DNA of 13,868 bases from an uncultured Alistipes sp. GTDB lineage: Bacteria; Bacteroidota; Bacteroidia; Bacteroidales; Rikenellaceae. A program made the translations under genes and the position numbers. The DNA lies in contig CAMWYI010000030.1 of assembly GCA_947178455.1 (NCBI GenBank), positions 1 through 13,868 of the forward strand, given 5' to 3'. The notes beneath the pieces were generated by a model. That model ran no database searches. It saw only the letters and a program-made list of their open reading frames with translations, and was not told where the DNA came from. Positions 6,641-12,941 of the stretch are shown piece by piece; position 1 is the first letter of the stretch, and every line of letters starts with the position of its first letter.

Positions 6641-8101
6641 TCAGCGTATGGAATTGAGCAGTTCGAGTTTTCCGCCGTTCACGAGTTTGAGAATCAGCTC
6701 GCCGAAGAGCGTGTTCTGCCATGCGAACCAAGGCCGTGTGAATTTCGCGGCGTCGTGGCACGAGAACGATTCGTGGATGAATCCCGTGCCGGCGTCGGTA
6801 GTCATCAGCGAGACGATGCAGTCGCGGATTTCGGCATCGTCGGTCGATGTGAAAGCCCGCATCATGATGCTCATGGGCCAAACCATATCCATGCCGACAT
6901 GCGGGCCTCCGATGCCCTCGCCTGCCTCACCACGCCAGAAATAGGGGTTGTCCGTGCTCCATACGAAACGGCGCGTATTCTCGTAAATCGGGTCGGTGCG
7001 CTCTACGTCGCCCAAGTAGGGCATCGCCAGCAGCGACGGCACGTTGGCGTCATCCATCAGTTGCGCGCTGCCGAAACCGTCGACCTCGTAAGCATAGATT
7101 TTCCCGTATTGGGGATGTTCCACGACGGCGTATTTTTGCAACGCAGCGGCCACTTCGTCGGCAAGGGCCGTGCACTCGTCGGCGAGTTTCGTTTCTCCGT
7201 TCACGGAGGAGAGCACTTCTGCCGCCTTGCGCAGCGACGTGACGGCCATAAAGTTCGACGGTACGAGGAACTCGAATGTCGTCGCATCGTCCGACGGACG
7301 GAAAGCGCTGGCAATCAGTCCGACGGGCTTCACCGGATTGCCGCGTCCGACGCAGCACTTGGTGTCCAGCTGACGGTCGGTCGTGCGCAGGAACGTGTAA
7401 GGTCCGTGTCCCTCCTTGCGCTGTTGTTGTTTGAGTGTGTGCACGATGTTGCGCATGGCCTCGACCCATTCGGCATCGAATACCGACGTGTCGCCCGTCG
7501 TTTTCCAGTAGTGGTAGGCCAGACGAATCGGATAGCAGTGCGAGTCGATTTCCCACTTGCGTTCGAAGACCCACGGACTCTGCGGGTAGAACTCTGCATC
7601 CTCGCCCTCGCCCGTCGGGCCGTCGTTGAAAGCGTTGGCGTAGGGGTCGATGTTGATGAGTTTGAACTGACGGCGGATAACTCCCGCAATCATCCGCTGC
7701 AACTTGTGGTCGCTGTTGCACAGCTGCACGTAGGGCCACACTTGTGCCCCCGAATCGCGAAGCCACATGGCCGGAATGTCGCCCGTATAAATATAGGTGT
7801 CGGGATTTCCCGCTTCGTCCTCGCGGTAATGGACGGTGGTGTCGAGCGTGTTCGGAAAGCAGTTGCGGAACATCCACCGCAGGCGTTCGTTGGTCAGCAA
7901 GCCGCAGACCCGTTCGATTTCGGCTTCGACGGCTTCCGATACGAAAAGCCGGTTTTCGGCTGTCGGACGCTGGTCGGCATAGGACGACAGACTCGATTGC
8001 GGGTTGGATTTCGCTTTGCGGGCGTAGCTCGAAAGCGGTGTCAGCGTGCAGGCCGCCAGCAGCAGGAACGCACATGCGGAAGAGAGAAATCGGAGTTTCA
8101 T
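6641..8101 (-). CDS. GH125 exo-alpha-1,6-mannosidase, lipoprotein
   Basis: Family GH125 enzymes are inverting exo-acting mannosidases that remove alpha-1,6-linked mannose, for example from trimmed N-glycan cores. The 486-aa protein begins with a lipoprotein signal (LLLAAC, Cys18). No acidic residues follow the Cys, so it may face the periplasm. Family blocks are present in order: TGDIPAMWLRDSG (106-118), SPWVFERKWEIDSHCYP (175-191), FRPSDD (267-272), MDDANVPSLL (349-358), GEGIGGPH (394-401), HESF (443-446) and WFAWQNTLFGELI (458-470). By comparison with characterised members, as I recall them, an Asp of FRPSDD and Glu444 are the likely catalytic pair. The gene follows manA by 113 bp, and no recognisable promoter is visible there, so it may belong to the ROK-manA transcript. 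Substrate linkage is inferred from the family. Confidence 0.93.
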   Translation of the reverse strand: MKLRFLSSACAFLLLAACTLTPLSSYARKAKSNPQSSLSSYADQRPTAENRLFVSEAVEAEIERVCGLLTNERLRWMFRNCFPNTLDTTVHYREDEAGNPDTYIYTGDIPAMWLRDSGAQVWPYVQLCNSDHKLQRMIAGVIRRQFKLINIDPYANAFNDGPTGEGEDAEFYPQSPWVFERKWEIDSHCYPIRLAYHYWKTTGDTSVFDAEWVEAMRNIVHTLKQQQRKEGHGPYTFLRTTDRQLDTKCCVGRGNPVKPVGLIASAFRPSDDATTFEFLVPSNFMAVTSLRKAAEVLSSVNGETKLADECTALADEVAAALQKYAVVEHPQYGKIYAYEVDGFGSAQLMDDANVPSLLAMPYLGDVERTDPIYENTRRFVWSTDNPYFWRGEAGEGIGGPHVGMDMVWPMSIMMRAFTSTDDAEIRDCIVSLMTTDAGTGFIHESFSCHDAAKFTRPWFAWQNTLFGELILKLVNGGKLELLNSIR

Positions 8102-8214
8102 GGGAAGTGTGTGGTTACGGTTTGGAAATAAAGTTTTCGCCGTGTCGCCGTGTCGCAGTTCGTCGTGCGGCGATGCGACGGTCGGTCAGTGCGTCGCGGG
8201 TGCGGCGGCCGATT

Positions 8215-9183
8215 TTATACGTGGCTCGTCAGGAGCTTCATCGAGCCGTCGGGCACGAAACGCACCCGTTGCGTCGAAGCCGGAACAAGCACCGTTTCGC
8301 CCTGCCGGAGCGGTGTTTCGTTGCCCTCGCTGTCGACCAGCGTACCGCTTCCGCCGATGCACATCACGATAAGGAATGAATCGAGCGTGGCGAGTTCTTT
8401 TTCGGCCGGAGCATCCAAATCGTACAGCGAAGTGGTGAAATAGGGACACGACACCAACGGCGTTTCGGCGTTTTTGCGGGGCTCGTAGTGCGTGCGGTAG
8501 TCCGGCTGCACGGTGTAGTCGATAGCTTCTTTGGCCAGTTCGGTGTGCAGTTCGCGGGGTTTGCCGTCCTTGCCCACGCGGCCGTAGTCGTAGATGCGGT
8601 AGGTGACGTCGGACGTTTGCTGGATTTCGGCGACGAACGACCCCGCTCCGATGGCGTGGATGCGTCCGGCGGGCAGGAAAAACAAGTCTCCCGGCGCGAC
8701 CGGATAATCGGTCAGCAACTCCGTAATCGTGTTGTTTTCGACGCTGGCGGCGTATTGTTCGGGCGTCACTCGTTTCGCGAACCCCGACAGCAGATGCGCC
8801 CCCTCGTCGGCTCCGACGACATACCACATTTCGGTTTTGCCGTTCTTGCCGTGGCGTGCTTTCGATAGCGCGTCGTTCGGGTGCACCTGAATCGACAAAT
8901 CCTGCCGTGCGTCGATGAATTTTATTAAGAGCGGGAATTCTGTTCCGTGTTTTTCGTAGACCTTGCGGCCGACCAGCTCGCTCTTGAATCGGGCGATGAG
9001 TTCCGGCAGCCGCATGCCGGTATATTCGCCTGCGGCGACGACCGATTCGTCGCCCGCGACGCCCGACAGCTCCCAACTTTCGCCGATGTTGTGTTGTTCG
9101 GTCGAAATGCCTTTATACGGGGCAATTTTCTCGCCGCCCCAGATGACCGATTTCAGAATCGGCTTGAATTTCAGCGGTTTCAT
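8215..9183 (-). CDS. manA: Mannose-6-phosphate isomerase, class I
   Basis: ManA interconverts mannose-6-phosphate and fructose-6-phosphate using a bound metal, usually zinc. The 322-aa cupin protein matches the short class I form found in Firmicutes and Bacteroidetes. The metal ligands are visible: Gln99 and His101 in IQVHPND, Glu118 in KTEMWYV and His176 in PAGRIHAIGAG. The substrate-side Arg196 is in YRIYDYGR. The N-terminal motif WGG (15-17) and GESWELSG (34-41) are also family-specific. The frame is open to 9228, but that extension runs into the ROK gene. The ATG at 9183 lies 4 nt after the ROK stop, has AGGA just upstream and begins with the expected MKPLKFKPIL, so it is chosen. Tight spacing implies one transcript with the kinase. 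Confidence 0.95.
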   Translation of the reverse strand: MKPLKFKPILKSVIWGGEKIAPYKGISTEQHNIGESWELSGVAGDESVVAAGEYTGMRLPELIARFKSELVGRKVYEKHGTEFPLLIKFIDARQDLSIQVHPNDALSKARHGKNGKTEMWYVVGADEGAHLLSGFAKRVTPEQYAASVENNTITELLTDYPVAPGDLFFLPAGRIHAIGAGSFVAEIQQTSDVTYRIYDYGRVGKDGKPRELHTELAKEAIDYTVQPDYRTHYEPRKNAETPLVSCPYFTTSLYDLDAPAEKELATLDSFLIVMCIGGSGTLVDSEGNETPLRQGETVLVPASTQRVRFVPDGSMKLLTSHV

Positions 9184-9187
9184 CGTC

Positions 9188-10294
9188 CTATTTTTCGTTT
9201 TCGTCCAACATCGACAAGGCGAACGCATAGGCGCCGATCGAAATCGCTTGGCTGGCCCCCAGCTTGGAAATCGTCACGCCGATGCGTTTCTGCGGGTCAT
9301 AGGTCACGAAACGCCCCGTGCCGTAGACTTCCAGCGGCCGCATATTGCCGCGCGCGAACTCGGCGAATTGGGCTTCGTCGTCGAGGTCGTAGACGGTCGA
9401 CTGCACCCGCGCCACTTCGTCGCCGCCGAGCGTGTGCAGCTTCGAGCGCAGTTCGGCCAGCAGCGACGGCATGATGTACTTGCGGGCCGCCGTGATGCCG
9501 CCGCCGATGACGATTAGCCCGTCGACCAGCGACACGGCTGTTGCCATGGCATCGCCTGCAATCTCGCCCATCTCGGCAAAGGCGGCTTTCGCTGCTTCGA
9601 CGTCGCCCGCACGCTTGCCGTCGGCGATGTCGCAAATGTCTTTCGGCTCCAAGCCGTGTGCGGCGTTGCCCGACCGTTCGCCGTAGACGCGTTTCACGGC
9701 CCGCACGGCGACACCCTCTTCGACAATCGTATTGGCCAGTTTTTTGTGTTTCAGACAGAATGTCTCCACGCACGAGTTGTCGCCGCGATTCAGCCGCCGG
9801 TCGATGACCATGCCGACGCCGAAACCTGTGCCGAACGTGTAGCCCAGCAGATTGCGGTAGCGTTTCGAGCTTCCGGCCTGTTCCAGCCGTGCATTTATTT
9901 CGGGCAGTGCGCCGCCCAGCGCCTCGCCGTAGGCGAACAGGTCGCCGTCGTTGTTGATGAAGACGGGCAGCCCGAACGTCGCTTCGAGGAACGGCCCCAG
10001 CGCCACGCCGTCGCGGAACGAAGGGAAATTGGGCAGGTAGCCGCCGATGATGCCGTTGGGATAGTCGGCCGGGCCGGGAAAGGCGAACGAAATGGCGACG
10101 GGTTTTTCGGCGAGGCGGTCGATAATCTGTCGGAATCCTTGCACCATCGTGGCAAGGCAGGTGTCGAGGTCGTGGGCATTGGAGGGCAGCGTGATGGGTT
10201 CGACGATGAACCGGTTGCCCTGCATGGCACCGAAAACGAAGTTGGTTCCGCCGGCGTCCAACGTGATGACGGTGCGGCTGTCGTGGCTGTACAT
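9188..10294 (-). CDS. ROK-family sugar kinase, divergent (candidate hexokinase/mannokinase)
   Basis: ROK kinases phosphorylate hexoses or amino sugars with ATP. This 368-aa protein has the phosphate-binding DAGGTN (13-18), SFAFPGPAD (69-77), the catalytic base Asp116 in FINNDGD, GYTFGTGFGVGMV (151-163) and the adenosine loop VIGGGIT (262-268). The region that normally holds the GEIGH and CxCGxxGCxE zinc motif instead reads GDNSCVETFCLKHKK (171-185). The family zinc site is therefore not conserved as such. About 60 residues near 290-345 are longer than in standard glucokinases. It lies 4 nt upstream of manA and has its own promoter. A role making mannose-6-phosphate for ManA is suggested by that position, but glucose, fructose or an amino sugar cannot be excluded. 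Confidence 0.88.
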   Translation of the reverse strand: MYSHDSRTVITLDAGGTNFVFGAMQGNRFIVEPITLPSNAHDLDTCLATMVQGFRQIIDRLAEKPVAISFAFPGPADYPNGIIGGYLPNFPSFRDGVALGPFLEATFGLPVFINNDGDLFAYGEALGGALPEINARLEQAGSSKRYRNLLGYTFGTGFGVGMVIDRRLNRGDNSCVETFCLKHKKLANTIVEEGVAVRAVKRVYGERSGNAAHGLEPKDICDIADGKRAGDVEAAKAAFAEMGEIAGDAMATAVSLVDGLIVIGGGITAARKYIMPSLLAELRSKLHTLGGDEVARVQSTVYDLDDEAQFAEFARGNMRPLEVYGTGRFVTYDPQKRIGVTISKLGASQAISIGAYAFALSMLDENEK

Positions 10295-10383
10295 GGTTGG
10301 TTCGAGCTATTTGTTTTCTGTTGTCGATAGCGGTTCGGTGATGATTCCGCTCGCTTGCGGCGCGGGCGGGAGCATCCTTGATG

Positions 10384-10414
10384 CAAAGGTATGAATAGCG
10401 ACCCGAAAAAACAA
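10384..10414 (-). promoter_or_regulatory. Bacteroidetes-type promoter for the ROK-manA (possibly GH125) unit
   Basis: On the minus strand TTG (10412-10414) is followed after 20 nt by TACCTTTG (10384-10391), a good match to TTTG-N19/20-TAnnTTTG. Transcription should begin near 10379, giving a GC-rich leader of about 85 nt before the kinase ATG at 10294. The -33 element lies within the terminator stem of the preceding gene murF. Confidence 0.68.
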
Positions 10415-10432
10415 CAGCCGGTCAGAGCCGTT
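10406..10432 (-). terminator. Intrinsic terminator of the manC-murF unit, overlapping the next promoter
   Basis: On the minus strand AACGGCT (10426-10432) pairs with GGCTGTT (10413-10419) around a 6-nt loop, including two G-U pairs, and T6 (10406-10411) follows one G later. The stem starts in the last codons of murF and includes its TGA. It is modest in strength but complete in layout. Confidence 0.55.
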
Positions 10433-11675
10433 CGATGATTTTTTCCAGTCCGATTCCGTGCGACCCTTTTATTAAGACGAGTGCATCGTGCAAGGGGGTG
10501 CGGGAGAGGGCCGTTTCGAGTGCCGTGCGGTCGGGGTAGGTCGCGACGTGGGGCAGGGCGGGGAGCGATGCGGCGGCCCGCATGAACTCCGAGCCGACCA
10601 AATGCACTTCGACGTCCGCTGTCTGCGTCGCCAGCCGCACGATGTCGGCGTGTTCGGCCTGCGACCATTCGCCCAATTCGAGCATGTCGCCCAAAATCAG
10701 CACGCGCCGCGAGCGGCCGCCCGACGGCATGCGCAAAAAGTGCTCGACCGCCGCCCGCATGCTCGACGGATTGGCGTTGTAGCAGTCGACAATCAGGGTG
10801 TTCCGCGCGGTTTCGAGCCGTTGCGAACGGTGGTTGTCCGGCGCGTATTCGGCTATGGCGCGGCGGATGCCCGCTTCCGGCACCTCGAAAAACCGTCCTA
10901 TGGCGACGGCCGCCGCGATGTTGAATCGGTTGTAGTCGCCCTCCAACCGGCTCTCGAATCCGTCGGCGAGGGCCGTTTCGTAACGTTCGACCCGCAGCGA
11001 CGGACGTTCGGCCGCCATTTCGTTCAGCACGGGGTCTTCGGCGCGGACGAATGCCGTACCGCCGTGCGCGGCCAAAAAATCGTAGAGCTCGCCTTTGCCG
11101 CGCCGCACGCCTGCCGTGCCGCCGAATCCCTCCAAATGGCATCGTCCGATGTTGGTCAGCACGCCGTAATCGGGTTCGGCGATTTCGGCCAGCCGCGCGA
11201 TTTCGCCGCAGGCGCTGGCGCCTGTTTCGACGACGCCGAACTGCGTCGCTTCGGTCATCGACAGCAGCGTCAGCGGCACGCCGATGTGGTTGTTGAGGTT
11301 GCCGTGCGTGGCATAGACTGCGAACCGTTCGGCCAGCACGCGGCTGACCAGCTCTTTGGTCGTCGTCTTGCCGTTGCTGCCCGCCACGACCAAAATCGGA
11401 ATCCCCAGTGCGCGGCGGTGTTCGCGGGCCAAATCTTGCAAGGCTCGCAGCACGTCGTCCACCAGCACCATGCGCGGGTCAGTGGCTGCGACCGTCGTGT
11501 CGTCGACTATGGCAAAGGCCGCGCCTTTGGCCAGTGCATCGGCCGCGAAGCGGTTGCCGTCGAACGTGGCGCCGCGCAACGCGAAAAAGAGCGAATCGGG
11601 CTCGATGCGCCGCGTGTCGGTCGAGATGCGCGGATGTCGGCGAAACAGCGCATACAGGCGCGACGGTTCAGACAT
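10422..11675 (-). CDS. murF: UDP-MurNAc-tripeptide--D-Ala-D-Ala ligase MurF
   Basis: MurF adds the D-Ala-D-Ala dipeptide to complete the cytoplasmic peptidoglycan precursor. The 417-aa protein shows STDTRR (18-23) in the N-terminal uridine-binding domain and the P-loop GSNGKTTT (99-106). It also has THGNLNNHIGVPLT (123-136), TNIGRCHLEGFG (174-185), the Lys194 region GKGELYDF (site of the carbamylated lysine in relatives), NHRSQRLE (281-288), DCYNANPSSM (297-306) and LGDMLELG (328-335), with KGSHGIGLE near the end. All key motifs are intact. ATG at 11675 (MSEPSRLY) is preferred because relatives begin close to this point and the overlap with manC is only 8 nt. The alternative ATG at 11687 (MAKNMSEP) would overlap by 20 nt. 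It is translationally coupled to manC. Confidence 0.96.
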   Translation of the reverse strand: MSEPSRLYALFRRHPRISTDTRRIEPDSLFFALRGATFDGNRFAADALAKGAAFAIVDDTTVAATDPRMVLVDDVLRALQDLAREHRRALGIPILVVAGSNGKTTTKELVSRVLAERFAVYATHGNLNNHIGVPLTLLSMTEATQFGVVETGASACGEIARLAEIAEPDYGVLTNIGRCHLEGFGGTAGVRRGKGELYDFLAAHGGTAFVRAEDPVLNEMAAERPSLRVERYETALADGFESRLEGDYNRFNIAAAVAIGRFFEVPEAGIRRAIAEYAPDNHRSQRLETARNTLIVDCYNANPSSMRAAVEHFLRMPSGGRSRRVLILGDMLELGEWSQAEHADIVRLATQTADVEVHLVGSEFMRAAASLPALPHVATYPDRTALETALSRTPLHDALVLIKGSHGIGLEKIIERL

Positions 11676-12747
11676 GTTCTTCGCCATTGTGGAATTTCAC
11701 TTCGTCGATGAATTTCTTGATGTTCTGCTCGTCCGAGCGGGGGCAAATCATCAGCACGTCGTCGGTATCGACCACGATGTACTCTTTCAGGCCGCTGATG
11801 ACGGCGATTTTGCCTTTGGGCAGCGACACGATGCAGCCGCGCGTGTCGTAGGCATAGCACCGTTCCGACGGCGCGGCATTGGCATAGCGGTCTTTGGGCG
11901 AGTGTTGGTAGACCGAGCCCCACGTCCCCACGTCGCTCCACCCGAACTCGCTGCAACGCACATACACGTTGTCGGCCTTTTCCATGACGCCGTAGTCTAT
12001 CGAAATCGCGCGGCACTCGGCGAACGCCTTTTCGACCGCTGCCTGTTCGGCGTCCGTTCCAGCGGCCTGCTGCACGGCACCGAACAGCGCATGGTGCTCC
12101 GGCAGATATTTGGAAAATGCCTCGATAATCGTGCGCACTTTCCAAATGAAGATGCCCGAATTCCAGACGAATTCACCGCACTGCAAAAACGTTTGCGCGA
12201 GTTCTAAATCCGGTTTCTCGGTAAAACATTTCACCTTGCTGATAGGGTTGGCGTCCGACACTTGGATGTAGCCGTAGCCCGTGTCGGGGCGCGTCGGTTT
12301 GATGCCTACGGTCAGCAGGGCGTCGTGCGTCGCGGCGAAGTCGAGGCATTCGTTCATTGCCGTGCGGAAATCATCCTCGTTCAGAATCAGGTGGTCGGAG
12401 GGGGTTACAATCATCTCTGCGTCGGGGTCTTTGCCCGCCAGCAGATAGGCCGCATAGGCGATGCAGGGGGCTGTGTTGCGGCCTATGGGTTCGCACAGCA
12501 CCTGCCGTTCATCGAGTTCGGGCAGGTGTTCCAGCACCAGCGAACGGTACTTGCGGTTCGTCACGACCATGAAGTTTTCCGTCGGAACGATTTTAGAAAA
12601 CCGTTCGTAGGTTTGGCGGATGAACGATTTGCCCGTGCCCAGAATGTCGAGAAATTGTTTGGGCCTATTTTGGCGGCTCTTGGGCCAAAAGCGGCTGCCG
12701 ATGCCGCCCGCCATGATGATGCAGTATTTTTCGGAAGAGTGGCTCAT
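11668..12747 (-). CDS. manC: Mannose-1-phosphate guanylyltransferase, single-domain
   Basis: ManC makes GDP-mannose from GTP and mannose-1-phosphate, the donor for glycans and the precursor of GDP-fucose. The 359-aa protein shows the pyrophosphorylase signature AGGIGSRFWPKSRQNRPKQF (13-32), GRNTAP (89-94), PSDH (116-119), TGYGYI (156-161), FTEKPD (175-180), WNSGIF (195-200), SIDYGVMEK (249-257) and WSDVGTW (270-276). It lacks the C-terminal cupin isomerase domain of the 480-aa bifunctional AlgA/ManC type. Isomerase activity is supplied by the separate ManA in this window. ATG at 12747 is preferred, with an alternative at 12756; no clear ribosome-binding site distinguishes them. It is the first gene after its own promoter and overlaps murF. 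Confidence 0.95.
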   Translation of the reverse strand: MSHSSEKYCIIMAGGIGSRFWPKSRQNRPKQFLDILGTGKSFIRQTYERFSKIVPTENFMVVTNRKYRSLVLEHLPELDERQVLCEPIGRNTAPCIAYAAYLLAGKDPDAEMIVTPSDHLILNEDDFRTAMNECLDFAATHDALLTVGIKPTRPDTGYGYIQVSDANPISKVKCFTEKPDLELAQTFLQCGEFVWNSGIFIWKVRTIIEAFSKYLPEHHALFGAVQQAAGTDAEQAAVEKAFAECRAISIDYGVMEKADNVYVRCSEFGWSDVGTWGSVYQHSPKDRYANAAPSERCYAYDTRGCIVSLPKGKIAVISGLKEYIVVDTDDVLMICPRSDEQNIKKFIDEVKFHNGEEHV

Positions 12748-12778
12748 AAGCGTCATGGATTTTTTTACTTTGTTGGAA

Positions 12779-12808
12779 CAAAGATAAAAATAATTTTATT
12801 AGCGCAAA
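12779..12808 (-). promoter_or_regulatory. Bacteroidetes-type promoter for manC-murF
   Basis: On the minus strand TTTG (12805-12808) is followed after 18 nt of very AT-rich spacer by TATCTTTG (12779-12786). The -7 element is a full match to TAnnTTTG, and the spacer is one base shorter than ideal. Transcription is expected to begin near 12774, about 20-25 nt before the start codon. Confidence 0.72.
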
Positions 12809-12877
12809 GGACGGTAGTAAAATTTCGGAAACTTACTGCGCCCTCATCGTTGTATAACTGCGGCTCAAAGTGCCGAT

Positions 12878-12918
12878 AAAAACAAAAAAGGACACCTGCC
12901 GTTTTTCGGCGGGCGCCC
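12878..12918 (-). terminator. Strong intrinsic terminator after the LRR lipoprotein gene
   Basis: On the minus strand GGGCGCCCGCCG (complement of 12907-12918) pairs with CGGCAGGTGTCC (complement of 12890-12901) around an AAAAA loop. The 12-position stem has one mismatch and three G-U or equivalent weak pairs. It is followed at once by TTTTTTGTTTTT (12878-12889). It begins 24 nt after the LRR stop codon, and the manC promoter lies 70 nt beyond. It insulates manC from upstream transcription. Confidence 0.85.
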
Positions 12919-12941
12919 CTCGTCTGTTGCCGCGTGCGGCG

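Noticed and set aside
6755..8131. A 458-codon plus-strand frame over the GH125 gene
   Set aside because: It is antisense to a complete GH125 protein with all family blocks; its own translation has no motif or credible start signal.
9184..9228. Longer manA start at 9228 (MRSPCRCWTKTKNRT...)
   Set aside because: It would overlap the ROK gene by about 40 nt and adds a Cys/Arg-rich stretch with no counterpart in ManA proteins; ATG at 9183 begins with the expected family N-terminus.
10315..10380. GC-rich stems in the ROK leader considered as a riboswitch
   Set aside because: Only short imperfect stems (for example CCGC/GCGG) are visible, with no known riboswitch core and no terminator T run or sequestered ribosome-binding site.
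10488..11711. A 407-codon plus-strand frame over murF
   Set aside because: It is an antisense shadow of murF produced by codon bias, with no domain and no promoter.
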